Positions 5,830 through 13,115 of a DNA stretch of 13,115 nucleotides are shown in pieces; the first letter of the stretch is position 1, and each line of letters opens with the position of its first letter. The stretch comes from Flavobacteriales bacterium. GTDB taxonomy: Bacteria > Bacteroidota > Bacteroidia > Flavobacteriales > Flavobacteriaceae. Below the pieces are notes generated by a model, which did no database searches, was not told where the DNA came from, and worked only from the letters and a program-made list of their open reading frames with translations. The DNA is taken from NCBI GenBank assembly GCA_027031025.1, contig JALVEJ010000095.1, positions 1 to 13,115 of the forward strand, read 5' to 3'. Position numbers and translations under genes: made by a program.

Positions 5830-6543
5830 TTATTTCTGTAACAAATAATCAATCACCGTAGCCGCTGCATGTAAGCCAAAAAGTGCCGGCATATACGATA
5901 TGGTGCCGTAGTGTGATTTTTTAAAATCTGTATTGTCGGTCATTTGTAAGCTGTCAGGGTTTTGCAGTTCGGTAGAAAAAACACATTTTACGCCTTTTTG
6001 AATCCCTTGTTTTCGCAAGCGTTTTCGAATCACTCTGGCTAAAAAATCGTCGCGTGTTTTAGAAATATCGGCAACTTTGACTTTGGAAGGGTTCATCTTA
6101 CCGCCTGCTCCCATTGCCGAAACTATTTTGATTTTTTGGCGTTTGGCAGCCAATATCAAATATATTTTGGGCGATACACTATCAATTGCATCGATGATAT
6201 AATCAAATTTTGCACTTGTTACTAAGTCCGTAAATCCATCCGGCTCTATAAATTTATTGATCAGATGCAATTTAATTTCCGGATTGATGTCTCGTAATCT
6301 ATTGGCTACCACTTCGGTTTTAGCACGTCCGACGGTAGAATGCAAAGCCGGCAATTGCCTGTTGATATTGGTTATATCCACCATATCGCCATCGACCAAA
6401 GTCAGCTCTCCGACACCGCTACGTGACAAAAATTCAGCAGCAAACGAGCCGACACCACCAAGCCCAACCACTAAAACATGGGCTTGTTGTAATTTTTCAA
6501 GCCCCTCGGTTTTTAACAATAAAGCGGTTCGTTCTTGCCACAT
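5830..6543 (-). CDS. tcdA: tRNA threonylcarbamoyladenosine dehydratase (ThiF/E1-like)
   Basis: A 237-residue E1-like enzyme that uses ATP to cyclise t6A37 of ANN-decoding tRNAs to ct6A. The Rossmann ATP site reads VLVVGLGGVGSFAAEFLSR (23-41), followed by DGDMVDITNINRQ (51-63), the hallmark of E1/ThiF/MoeB proteins, and D121 in the DAIDSV loop. SAMGAGGKMNPSKV (142-155) is diagnostic of the TcdA (CsdL/YgdL) branch, and the basic stretch RVIRKRLRKQGI fits tRNA binding. It is slightly shorter than the E. coli protein (about 268). I use the ATG at 6543, four bases after the mlaF stop. The longer in-frame start at 6618 would add 25 residues overlapping mlaF and lies outside the conserved fold. Translational coupling to mlaF is likely. 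No terminator is visible in the 36 bases up to the convergent gene. Confidence 0.92.
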   Translation of the reverse strand: MWQERTALLLKTEGLEKLQQAHVLVVGLGGVGSFAAEFLSRSGVGELTLVDGDMVDITNINRQLPALHSTVGRAKTEVVANRLRDINPEIKLHLINKFIEPDGFTDLVTSAKFDYIIDAIDSVSPKIYLILAAKRQKIKIVSAMGAGGKMNPSKVKVADISKTRDDFLARVIRKRLRKQGIQKGVKCVFSTELQNPDSLQMTDNTDFKKSHYGTISYMPALFGLHAAATVIDYLLQK

Positions 6544-6547
6544 AATT

Positions 6548-7318
6548 TTAAAAATGTCCTTCTCTTTGCACCAATTCTTTAACTTTTCTGAATAATGACG
6601 ATGAAAAAACAAAATCATTCAAATCAGGATTGTCGGTAAAGAATATTTGTGACTTATCGCCTTCCCATTGCTTATACCCGTCTTTAAGCAAAATGATTTT
6701 TTCACCTATTTCCATAATCGAATTCATATCATGCGTGTTGATGACCGTAGTCGTATTGTAGCGAACAGTCAAATCGTGAATCAAATTGTCTATAATGATA
6801 GCTGTTTTAGGGTCTAATCCGGAATTGGGTTCATCGCAAAACAAATATTTGGGATATAATACAATAGCCCGTGCCAAAGCCACCCGTTTTTGCATGCCGC
6901 CGGATATTTCGGCAGGATATTTATCGTTAACCCCTTCCAAATTGACTTGTTCTAAAACTTCATTAACCCGTTTCTTTTTATCCTCAGGCGACATGGACGT
7001 AAACATACGCATGGGAAATTTGATATTTTCTTCTATCGTCATGGAATCAAACAAAGCATTACCTTGAAAAACAACACCTACTTCCTTACGGATTTGTCGT
7101 TGTTCGTCTAATGATAATTGATCCCAAACGCGTCCGTCAAAAGAAATCACCCCTTTATCAGGCTTGATTAAACCCAACATGCTTTTTAAGAAGACTGTTT
7201 TACCCGAACCGCTTCGTCCTATAATCATATTGGTTTTTCCGGTTTCAAAAACAGCCGAAATCCCTTTTAAAACCGGTTTGCCGTCAAATGCTTTATATAA
7301 ATTTGTTACTTCAATCAT
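6548..7318 (-). CDS. mlaF: MlaF-type ABC transporter ATPase
   Basis: A 256-residue cytoplasmic ATPase of the Mla (MCE-linked) phospholipid transport system, which moves lipids between the outer and inner membranes. The parts are in order: Walker A GRSGSGKT (34-41), Q-loop Q85 in VVFQGNALF, signature SGGMQKRVALARA (139-151), Walker B YLFCDEPNSGLDP (158-170, D162/E163) and the H-loop H196 in NTHD. The signature SGGMQ rather than SGGQ is typical of the MlaF group and helps separate it from other importer ATPases. Its ATG directly abuts the stop codon of mlaE, with no base between, so the two are coexpressed and should form an MlaE2F2 complex. The periplasmic MCE protein (MlaD), MlaB and MlaC are not encoded nearby. 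Confidence 0.93.
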   Translation of the reverse strand: MIEVTNLYKAFDGKPVLKGISAVFETGKTNMIIGRSGSGKTVFLKSMLGLIKPDKGVISFDGRVWDQLSLDEQRQIRKEVGVVFQGNALFDSMTIEENIKFPMRMFTSMSPEDKKKRVNEVLEQVNLEGVNDKYPAEISGGMQKRVALARAIVLYPKYLFCDEPNSGLDPKTAIIIDNLIHDLTVRYNTTTVINTHDMNSIMEIGEKIILLKDGYKQWEGDKSQIFFTDNPDLNDFVFSSSLFRKVKELVQREGHF

Positions 7319-8059
7319 CTAGCTTAACAATAATTGGGTTAAAATATAATTGAAAATAATAATATTGACACTGGTCCAAATCACCGCTTGCGTGGCAGCC
7401 CGTCCCACTTCCAACGAGCCTCCTTTGACATAATAACCGTAGTAGGAAGGAATCGTTGCAATAAAAAAGGCAAAAACCAAAGTTTTGATTAAAGCATAGA
7501 CCACATCAAAACTATCAAAAGAATAGCGAATGCCTTTTAAATAATCATAAGACAAAACCATGCCGGTCATATTCCCAACCACCCAACCTCCAAAAACACC
7601 GAGAAACATACTGATAACTATCAAAAAAGGATAGAACGTCACGGCAGCCACAACTTTGGGCAAAACCAAATAATTCAACGAATTGACTCCCATTACATCC
7701 AAAGCATCAATTTGTTCGGTAATACGCATAGTACCAATGGTTGAAGCGATATATGAGCCGACAATACCGGCTAAAATAATAGAAATAAACGTCGGCGAAA
7801 ACTCTAAAATGATAGATTTAATCGTAGCATAGCCGATGTATAATTTATCAATCAGCGGATTATTCAAGTTTCTGGCAGTTTGAATGGTTACGACCCCACC
7901 GATAAAAAATGATATAAAACCAACTAATCCAATGGATTTGATGCCCAAATCTTCCACTTCTTTAAAGTAATTTTCCCAAAATATTTTGGGTTTTTGCGGT
8001 TTTTTAAAAACCTGTTTGAGCATTAAGCTGTATTGTCCTATGGTTTCCAAATACTTCAT
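7319..8059 (-). CDS. mlaE: MlaE-type ABC transporter permease
   Basis: A 246-residue inner-membrane permease of the MlaE/YrbE family. After an amphipathic N-terminal helix (about 1-35) come hydrophobic segments near 41-60, 82-106, 134-168, 187-206 and 222-245. Family marks are the loop ITEQIDALDVMGVNSLNYLVLP (113-134), which contacts the ATPase, and YYVKGGSLEVGRAATQAV (209-226) before the last helix. With MlaF it forms the core of a lipid transporter that works with a periplasmic MCE ring. The length is normal for the family (about 250-260). It is the first gene of the mlaE-mlaF-tcdA operon, with a promoter-like element 17 bases upstream. Direction of lipid movement cannot be told from sequence. 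Confidence 0.93.
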   Translation of the reverse strand: MKYLETIGQYSLMLKQVFKKPQKPKIFWENYFKEVEDLGIKSIGLVGFISFFIGGVVTIQTARNLNNPLIDKLYIGYATIKSIILEFSPTFISIILAGIVGSYIASTIGTMRITEQIDALDVMGVNSLNYLVLPKVVAAVTFYPFLIVISMFLGVFGGWVVGNMTGMVLSYDYLKGIRYSFDSFDVVYALIKTLVFAFFIATIPSYYGYYVKGGSLEVGRAATQAVIWTSVNIIIFNYILTQLLLS

Positions 8060-8075
8060 TAAAGGATATTTTTAG

Positions 8076-8108
8076 CTAAAATAGAAAAATTCGAGCGTTA
8101 AATACAAA
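8076..8108 (-). promoter_or_regulatory. Promoter of the mlaE-mlaF-tcdA operon
   Basis: On the minus strand TTTG (8105-8108) is followed after 21 bases by TATTTTAG (8076-8083), one base off TAnnTTTG. The -7 element ends 17 bases before the mlaE ATG. Spacing fits Bacteroidota promoters, and the next upstream gene, pnp, has its own terminator, so a separate promoter is needed here. Confidence 0.6.
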
Positions 8109-8164
8109 TTTTCATTCAAAAGTTTGTTCAAGCCATAACACTTCTTAATTTTCCGGTTTTTCAT

Positions 8165-8195
8165 AAAAAAAGCTTGCCAAAAACGACAAGCTTTT
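8165..8195 (-). terminator. Intrinsic terminator of pnp
   Basis: On the minus strand AAAAGCTTG and CAAGCTTTT (8187-8195 and 8168-8176) form a perfect 9-bp stem with a 10-base loop, followed by T-rich sequence (seven T in all at 8165-8171). It begins 8 bases after the pnp stop codon. Confidence 0.88.
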
Positions 8196-8203
8196 AAAAA
8201 TAT

Positions 8204-10354
8204 TTATGATTGGCGACGATTATCCGGTCGTTTATCTCTACGAGGTGGTCGTGGCAACAAAGCTTTTCTTGATAATTTCATTTTGCCTCGATCAAACCCT
8301 ATTACTTTTACTTTTACCGTATCACCTTCTTTTAAAACATCGGTTACCTTGTTAAGGCGTTTCCAATCTATCTCGGAAATGTGTAATAATCCTTCGGTTC
8401 CGGGAGCTATTTCAACAAAAGCACCGAAATCTTTAATAGACACCACCTTTCCTTCATAAGTTTCACCAAATTCAGGTTCAAAAGTTATCACAGCAATACG
8501 ATCCAAAACTTTTTGAATTTTATCCATGTCGGTTCCCATAATTTCAACAACGCCTTTACCATCCACTTCGTCAATAACAATGGTTGTATCTGTATCTTCT
8601 TGCAACTGTTGAATATCTTTGCCGCCTTTACCTATCACTGCACCAATATAATCTTTATCAATTTCTATTTTCACCATTTTAGGCACAAAATCTTTAACCT
8701 CAGGTCTTGGTTCCGAAATGGTTTTTGCCATTTCATTCATAATATGCAGCCTGCCTTCTTTTGCCTGATGAAGAGCTTTTTCAAGGATTTCGCGTTTCAA
8801 GTCCTTGATTTTTATATCCATTTGACAAGCGGTAATCCCATCTTTGGTACCGGTTACTTTAAAATCCATATCACCCAAATGATCTTCATCACCAAGAATA
8901 TCGGACAAAACGGCATATTTTTTTGTGTCTTCATCATAAATTAACCCCATAGCAATACCCGATACCGGTTTTTTCATTTGAATACCGGCATCCATCAACG
9001 CCATAGAACCGGCACAAACCGTTGCCATAGACGATGAACCATTTGATTCTAAGATATCTGAAACCACTCTGATGGTATAAGGCGAATCTTCCGGCACCAT
9101 CGGTTCCAAAGCGCGTTGCGCTAAGTGTCCGTGTCCTATTTCACGACGCGAAGTACCACGTAGCGGACGGGCTTCGCCGGTTGAAAAAGGTGGAAAATTA
9201 TAATGTAAATAAAATTTTTCTTCACTTTGCAAAGTGGCGCCGTCAATCATATTCACTTCTCTGGAAGTTCCTAAGGTAACGGTTGCTAAGGCTTGTGTTT
9301 CGCCACGCGTAAAGATTGCCGAGCCGTGAACGGAAGGCAAGTAATCCGATTCTGTCCAAATAGGTCTGATTTCATCAGTTTTTCGACCATCTAATCGTAT
9401 GCCTTCGTTTAAAATTAAATCGCGAACAGCTTTTTTCATTACTTTATGAAAATACTCGCCAATTAATTTACCTTTTTCTTCCAAGGTTTCTTCGTCGTAA
9501 CTCTCTAAAAGTTCATCTTCAACAGCCTTAAATTTTTCGCTACGCTCTTGTTTTCCGGTACCTTCTTTGGCAATAGCATAAAGTTTATCATATACCGCAT
9601 TTTCTATTTCATCATATAATGCTTCATCTTGTTCGGCTTTGGGATAATCTCTTTTAGGAAAGGCTTTGGCTACTTTTTCGGCAAATTTCTTTTGAACAGC
9701 CACTTGTTTTTTGATGGCTTGATGTGCAAATTCAATAGCTTCAATCATCTCTTCTTCACTAACCTCTTGCATTTGTCCTTCAACCATAGTAACGGAATCT
9801 TCCGTACCGCCTACCATTAAATCGATTGTTGCATTTTCGGTTGCTTCATAACTTGGATTGATGACTAACTCACCGTCAATCTTAGCCACACGCACTTCCG
9901 AGATAGGTCCTTCAAAAGGAATATCCGAAACTGCCAAAGCAGCAGAAGCTGCCAAACCGGCTAAAGAATCGGCTTGCACATTTTCATCATGTGACATTAA
10001 TTGGATCATCACTTGAGTTTCAGCATGATAATCTTTAGGAAATAAAGGTCTTAATACGCGATCGACTAATCGCATCACTAAAATTTCTTCAGTGCTAGGA
10101 CGACCCTCCCTTTTGAAAAATCCGCCCGGAAATTTACCCGAAGAAGCAAATTTTTCGCGATAATCTACCGTTAAAGGTAAAAAGTCAATATCAGGATTGA
10201 TGTCTTTTGAGGCTACGGCAGTAGCTAATAACATGGTGTTACCCATGCGAACAACCACCGAACCATCAGCTTGTTTAGCCAATTTACCGGTTTCTATTGA
10301 TATGGTTCGCCCGTCGTCGAGCTGTATGGTTTCTCTAATTGGTTCTGGTATCAT
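8204..10354 (-). CDS. pnp: Polyribonucleotide nucleotidyltransferase (PNPase)
   Basis: A complete 716-residue PNPase, the phosphorolytic 3'-5' exoribonuclease that also adds tails and, in other bacteria, joins the RNA degradosome. Order of domains: first RNase PH-like core (about 10-145), helical linker (about 240-315), second RNase PH core (about 320-545), KH domain (about 560-620) and S1 domain (about 630-698). Catalytic residues in GDEDHLGDMDFK are D491, D497 and K499, matching E. coli D486, D492 and K494. Phosphate-binding serines lie in ILESNGSSSMA (435-444). The KH loop is GKGG (575-578). The tail is short and basic (PRPPRRDKRPDNRRQS), which could help RNA binding. It follows rpsO, the usual order, with a hairpin in the 110-base gap, and ends at an intrinsic terminator. 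I find no strong promoter of its own. Confidence 0.98.
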   Translation of the reverse strand: MIPEPIRETIQLDDGRTISIETGKLAKQADGSVVVRMGNTMLLATAVASKDINPDIDFLPLTVDYREKFASSGKFPGGFFKREGRPSTEEILVMRLVDRVLRPLFPKDYHAETQVMIQLMSHDENVQADSLAGLAASAALAVSDIPFEGPISEVRVAKIDGELVINPSYEATENATIDLMVGGTEDSVTMVEGQMQEVSEEEMIEAIEFAHQAIKKQVAVQKKFAEKVAKAFPKRDYPKAEQDEALYDEIENAVYDKLYAIAKEGTGKQERSEKFKAVEDELLESYDEETLEEKGKLIGEYFHKVMKKAVRDLILNEGIRLDGRKTDEIRPIWTESDYLPSVHGSAIFTRGETQALATVTLGTSREVNMIDGATLQSEEKFYLHYNFPPFSTGEARPLRGTSRREIGHGHLAQRALEPMVPEDSPYTIRVVSDILESNGSSSMATVCAGSMALMDAGIQMKKPVSGIAMGLIYDEDTKKYAVLSDILGDEDHLGDMDFKVTGTKDGITACQMDIKIKDLKREILEKALHQAKEGRLHIMNEMAKTISEPRPEVKDFVPKMVKIEIDKDYIGAVIGKGGKDIQQLQEDTDTTIVIDEVDGKGVVEIMGTDMDKIQKVLDRIAVITFEPEFGETYEGKVVSIKDFGAFVEIAPGTEGLLHISEIDWKRLNKVTDVLKEGDTVKVKVIGFDRGKMKLSRKALLPRPPRRDKRPDNRRQS

Positions 10355-10426
10355 AAATTAATCTTAATTTGAATTGTTCAGTTTTATTTTTTAACTGATA
10401 AAATAATGTAGTGATTTAAAGATACA

Positions 10427-10452
10427 AAGAAGGGCAGTCTCCTGCCCTTCTT
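10427..10452 (-). terminator. Hairpin between rpsO and pnp (terminator or processing site)
   Basis: A perfect 11-bp stem, AAGAAGGGCAG (10427-10437) with CTGCCCTTCTT (10442-10452), has a four-base loop. On the minus strand it starts 12 bases after the rpsO stop and is followed by TGTATCTTT, a broken T-run. That makes it a leaky terminator, an mRNA-end stabiliser, or an RNase site of the kind that controls pnp in E. coli. Confidence 0.75.
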
Positions 10453-10464
10453 AATATAGCCGGC

Positions 10465-10734
10465 TTATTTACGTAAGCCTAATTCTTTAATAATGTTTCG
10501 ATATCTTTCAATATCGTTGTTTTTTAAATAATTTAAAAGACTGCGTCTTTTTCCTACCATCTTGACCAAAGCTTTTTCAGTACTATAGTCATGTTTGTTC
10601 TTCTTTAAGTGTTCGGTCAAATGGTTGATGCGATACGTAAACAACGCAATTTGTCCTTCCGGCGAACCGGTGTCTTTTTCAGATTTTCCGTATTTTGCGA
10701 AAATCTCTTTTTTTACTTCTGGTGTCAAATACAT
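10465..10734 (-). CDS. rpsO: 30S ribosomal protein S15
   Basis: A complete 89-residue S15, the normal length. S15 binds the 16S rRNA central domain early in 30S assembly. Conserved blocks are visible: the first helix VKKEIFAKYG, then KDTGSPEGQIALFTYRINHLTEHLKKNKHDYSTEKALVK, with the rRNA-contact residues of the TGSPE turn and the HLKKNKHDYS loop, and GKRRSLLNYLKNNDIERYRNIIKELGLRK at the C terminus. It is the first gene of the rpsO-pnp pair, has a well-formed promoter and a leader of about 40 bases. In E. coli S15 represses its own translation through a leader fold; I do not see a matching pseudoknot in this short leader. Confidence 0.98.
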   Translation of the reverse strand: MYLTPEVKKEIFAKYGKSEKDTGSPEGQIALFTYRINHLTEHLKKNKHDYSTEKALVKMVGKRRSLLNYLKNNDIERYRNIIKELGLRK

Positions 10735-10780
10735 GCCAATATTGTTTTAAATGATTATTATGTATGTTATTATCAAGCTG

Positions 10781-10811
10781 CAAAGATACAATTATTTTTT
10801 TGATGAACAAA
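10781..10811 (-). promoter_or_regulatory. rpsO promoter, full Bacteroidota consensus
   Basis: On the minus strand TTTG (10808-10811) is followed after 19 bases by TATCTTTG (10781-10788), a full match to the -33/-7 consensus of Bacteroidota. The predicted start of transcription is near 10775, about 40 bases before the rpsO ATG. This is the best promoter in the window. Confidence 0.85.
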
Positions 10812-10874
10812 TGTTTTTTTGAAATCATGATTTATTCCGGTTCGTTGTGTATCGTATTCTTTGATAAGTGTTTG

Positions 10875-11012
10875 TTACTTCAAACCGTATTCTCGTCTTT
10901 TGAATTGAGGAAATGAGGACTTATTGTGCTTCATTGAATATTTCGTTCATTGATTGTTGCTTATTGCTTCATACCTTATTCTCATCTTATAAACTGAGGA
11001 ATTGAGGATTTA
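10875..11012. repeat. Imperfect direct repeat, two 49-bp copies
   Basis: Copies at 10875-10923 and 10964-11012 match at about 40 of 49 positions, 89 bp apart. Both run from a TT(A/G)CTTCA(A/T)ACC start through TATTCTC to an (A/T)TGAGGA end. They lie in the gene-free stretch 10735-11152 between rpsO and gcvP, with no reading frame of note. They look like decayed copies of a dispersed or locally duplicated non-coding element. Confidence 0.65.
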
Positions 11013-11037
11013 CAATTAGTTGAAAGTTAAAAGTTAC

Positions 11038-11084
11038 GGTTCATAGCATATTTCATTTTTGATGATTGTCTGCTATTACGAACC
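11038..11084. repeat. Imperfect inverted repeat downstream of gcvP
   Basis: GGTTCATAGCA (11038-11048) faces TGCTATTACGAACC (11071-11084), pairing at both ends with a small internal bulge and a 22-base AT-rich loop. It is about 70 bases after the gcvP stop. There is no T-run at its end on the minus strand, so it is not a typical terminator, though it could protect the mRNA end. Confidence 0.4.
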
Positions 11085-11103
11085 TTATGATTCATTTCCT
11101 CAA

Positions 11104-11153
11104 ATCCTCATATCCTCATATCCTCTACTCATCAATTCATCAATTCATCATCC
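11104..11153. repeat. Octamer tandem repeats touching the gcvP stop codon
   Basis: ATCCTCAT occurs at 11104-11111 and 11112-11119, with a variant at 11120-11127. CATCAATT occurs at 11130-11137 and 11138-11145, with a variant at 11146-11153. On the minus strand these read as GATGA/GAGGA runs that begin at the gcvP stop codon. They are probably slippage-prone, low-complexity DNA. Confidence 0.7.
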
Positions 11154-13115
11154 TATTCTTCATAAGCTTCGATAGGATCGCAGGTGCAGTGCAAATGCCG
11201 GTCGCCGTACGCATCATCTACACGCGCAACGGCCGGCCAAAATTTATTATCTCGAATATAATCTAACGGAAATGCTGCTTTTTGTCGTGTATATTGATGA
11301 AACCAAACATCAGCCGTTACCATTTCTTGTGTGTGTGGCGCATTTTTTAAAGGATTATCGGTTTGTTCCGGTTCAATTTCTTGAATTTCTTTCCAAATAT
11401 TAATCATTGCAGCGGCAAAACGATCAATTTCTTGCTTACTTTCACTTTCGGTTGGTTCAATCATTAATGTATTATGAACAGGGAACGATACTGTCGGTGC
11501 GTGATAACCATAGTCCATCAAACGTTTGGCAATATCCATCACATTGACACCTTTTTCTTTAAAAGCGCGACAATCTGCAATAAATTCGTGAGCGGCTCTA
11601 CCACGTTCACCGGTATATAAAACCGGATAATAATCTTTGAGCAAGGCTTCCAGATAATTAGCATTGAGAATGGCATATTCCGTAGCTTTTTTGAGGCCGT
11701 CCGGTCCCGCCATCCGGATATACGCATAAGAGATCAAGCTCACCAAAATTGAGCCATAAGGTGCCGCCGCAACAGCAGTTCCTTTTTTGCCTCCGGTTTT
11801 AATCAGTGGGTGAGAAGGAAGAAAATCAGCCAAATGAGATTTTACGGCAATAGGTCCGACCCCCGGACCACCGCCACCATGTGGTATAGCAAATGTCTTA
11901 TGCAAATTAAGATGACAAACATCGGCACCGATAATACCCGGACTGGTCAAACCGACTTGCGCATTCATATTGGCACCGTCCATATAGACTTGCCCGCCAT
12001 ATTGATGTATGATACCGGTCATTTCTTTAATTGCCGATTCAAAAACGCCGTGAGTTGAAGGATAAGTGACCATAAAAACAGACAAAGTATCCTTATAGAA
12101 TTCGGCTTTTTCACGTAAATCATCGACATCTATATTACCGTCGGGCGTAGTTTTGATGACAACAACTTTATGTCCTGCCATAACAGCCGATGCGGGATTG
12201 GTACCATGTGCCGATGCGGGAATTAATGCAATGTTGCGTTGTCCTTCCCCTCTACTCTGATGAAATTTTCTCACGGCTAACAATCCGGCATATTCACCAG
12301 CCGCTCCCGAATTAGGTTGTAAACTAACAGCATCGAGTCCGGTAATTTCTTTTAAGTAATTTTTCAAATTTTTAATAACGACTTGATAACCTTCTGCTTG
12401 GTCAACCGGAACAAACGGGTGTAAGCCATTCCATTTGTCCCAACTGACAGGAAACATTTCGGTGGAAGCATTGAGCTTCATAGTGCAAGACCCCAGAGGA
12501 ATCATCGAATGTGTCAGAGACAAATCTCGGCGCTCCAGTTTTTTGATATAACGCATCATCTCCGTCTCCGATTGGTAAGAATTAAAAACCGATTGTTGCA
12601 TAAAATCATCCTCGCGTAATAATGCATCGGGTATGACGGCAAAATTATCTTTGGTTTGTGGTATTTGTTTTTCAAAAGCAAATATTTTTAAAATGCTGTT
12701 CACATCGACATCAGTCGTATTTTCATCCAAAGAAACTGCTACTAAATGGTCGCCGTGATAATAATTTAAATTGATTTTCACTGCTTCTGCAACGGAACGA
12801 ATTTTCTCAACTTCTACCGGAATCAACAAAGTGTCAAAAAACACATCATGAACCGGTTTATACCCAAGTTCTATCAAACCGAAATATAATTTTTTAGTTA
12901 AACGATGAATATTGCCGGCTATTTCTTTCAAGCCTTGAGGACCTTGATAAACTGCATACATACCGGACAAAATAGCCAACAAAACTTGCGCCGTACAGAT
13001 ATTTGAAGTGGCTTTTTCGCGCTTGATATGTTGTTCTCTTGTTTGCAGAGCCATACGTAAGGCTTTTTTACCTTGCGCATCGACGGTTACACCGATAATT
13101 CTACCCGGTATATGC
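11153..13115 (-). CDS. gcvP: Glycine dehydrogenase (decarboxylating), P protein, 5' end beyond window
   Basis: The visible part is 653 residues plus stop, the C-terminal two thirds of the single-chain P protein (usually about 950 residues). It decarboxylates glycine with PLP and passes the aminomethyl group to the lipoyl H protein. The ATG at 13054 is internal: the frame stays open to the right edge, reading PGRIIGVTVDAQGKKALRMALQ, which is P-protein sequence. The PLP lysine is in HLNLHKTFAIPHGGGGPGVGP, encoded at 11897-11899. Other marks are THSMIPLGSCTMKLNA (about 200 residues earlier), LIPASAHGTNPASA and the YMDGANMNAQVG stretch that holds the PLP-ring aspartate. Because the N- and C-terminal halves are on one chain, this is the fused type, not the gcvPA/gcvPB pair. 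No clear terminator follows; repeats start at its stop codon. Confidence 0.97.
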   Translation of the reverse strand, partial: HIPGRIIGVTVDAQGKKALRMALQTREQHIKREKATSNICTAQVLLAILSGMYAVYQGPQGLKEIAGNIHRLTKKLYFGLIELGYKPVHDVFFDTLLIPVEVEKIRSVAEAVKINLNYYHGDHLVAVSLDENTTDVDVNSILKIFAFEKQIPQTKDNFAVIPDALLREDDFMQQSVFNSYQSETEMMRYIKKLERRDLSLTHSMIPLGSCTMKLNASTEMFPVSWDKWNGLHPFVPVDQAEGYQVVIKNLKNYLKEITGLDAVSLQPNSGAAGEYAGLLAVRKFHQSRGEGQRNIALIPASAHGTNPASAVMAGHKVVVIKTTPDGNIDVDDLREKAEFYKDTLSVFMVTYPSTHGVFESAIKEMTGIIHQYGGQVYMDGANMNAQVGLTSPGIIGADVCHLNLHKTFAIPHGGGGPGVGPIAVKSHLADFLPSHPLIKTGGKKGTAVAAAPYGSILVSLISYAYIRMAGPDGLKKATEYAILNANYLEALLKDYYPVLYTGERGRAAHEFIADCRAFKEKGVNVMDIAKRLMDYGYHAPTVSFPVHNTLMIEPTESESKQEIDRFAAAMINIWKEIQEIEPEQTDNPLKNAPHTQEMVTADVWFHQYTRQKAAFPLDYIRDNKFWPAVARVDDAYGDRHLHCTCDPIEAYEE

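Noticed and set aside
6257..6595. Open frame of 112 codons on the plus strand opposite tcdA
   Set aside because: It is fully antisense to the conserved ATP-binding region of tcdA and has no recognisable domain.
6544..6618. Longer start for tcdA at 6618
   Set aside because: The extra 25 residues overlap the end of mlaF and are unlike the family; the ATG at 6543 begins MWQERTALLL right before the conserved fold.
8513..8944. Open frame of 143 codons on the plus strand opposite pnp
   Set aside because: It is antisense to the conserved second core and KH region of PNPase, has a phenylalanine- and asparagine-rich composition typical of a shadow frame, and lacks a promoter.
10417..10424. TATCTTTA on the minus strand as a pnp promoter -7 element
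   Set aside because: The last base differs from the consensus and there is no TTTG at the expected distance; the site also overlaps the tail of the rpsO hairpin.
13052..13054. ATG at 13054 as the gcvP start
   Set aside because: The frame continues upstream to the window edge with P-protein sequence, so this methionine is internal.

Overview
The window looks like a chromosomal stretch of a low-GC member of the Bacteroidota, probably close to the Flavobacteriia. The evidence is AT-rich DNA, genes without clear Shine-Dalgarno sequences, and several upstream elements of the type TTTG - about 20 bp - TAnnTTTG, which is the promoter form of this phylum. The gene set fits: an FadD-like synthetase, dodecin, a Kv channel with a zinc ribbon, MlaE/MlaF, TcdA, the rpsO-pnp pair and a single-chain glycine decarboxylase. 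No phage, integrase, cas gene, tRNA or rRNA is visible.

Layout, left to right. At 1-415 is the 3' end of a long-chain acyl-CoA synthetase gene on the plus strand, closed by a strong hairpin terminator shared with the convergent dodecin gene (487-687, minus). A 467-base gene-free stretch (688-1154) follows, with three near-identical palindromic repeats, two further palindromes and a 10-bp inverted repeat around the cluster. Then comes a two-gene minus-strand unit: a thioredoxin-like protein (start at 2568) and a six-TM voltage-gated K+-channel-like protein with a C-terminal zinc ribbon. Next is a two-component pair (response regulator 4176-4847, histidine kinase 2662-4032). Divergent from it is a polytopic membrane protein (4942-5793, plus) that resembles a degenerate UbiA-type prenyltransferase. 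Three 11-bp-phased repeats lie between the regulator and this gene and may be the regulator's binding site.

From 5830 to the right edge everything is on the minus strand. A tight operon carries mlaE, mlaF and tcdA. Then come rpsO and pnp, with a hairpin between them and a terminator after pnp. A 418-base gene-free stretch follows, with the rpsO promoter and degenerate GAGGA-type repeats. Last is the C-terminal two thirds of gcvP, which runs off the right edge.

Most of this is housekeeping: RNA turnover and translation (pnp, rpsO, tcdA), envelope lipid transport (mlaEF), one-carbon metabolism (gcvP) and lipid activation (fadD-like). I do not see a clear new defence or mobile system. The best leads are the palindromic repeat cluster, the phased repeats with the UbiA-like protein and the two-component pair, and the redoxin plus zinc-ribbon channel unit.
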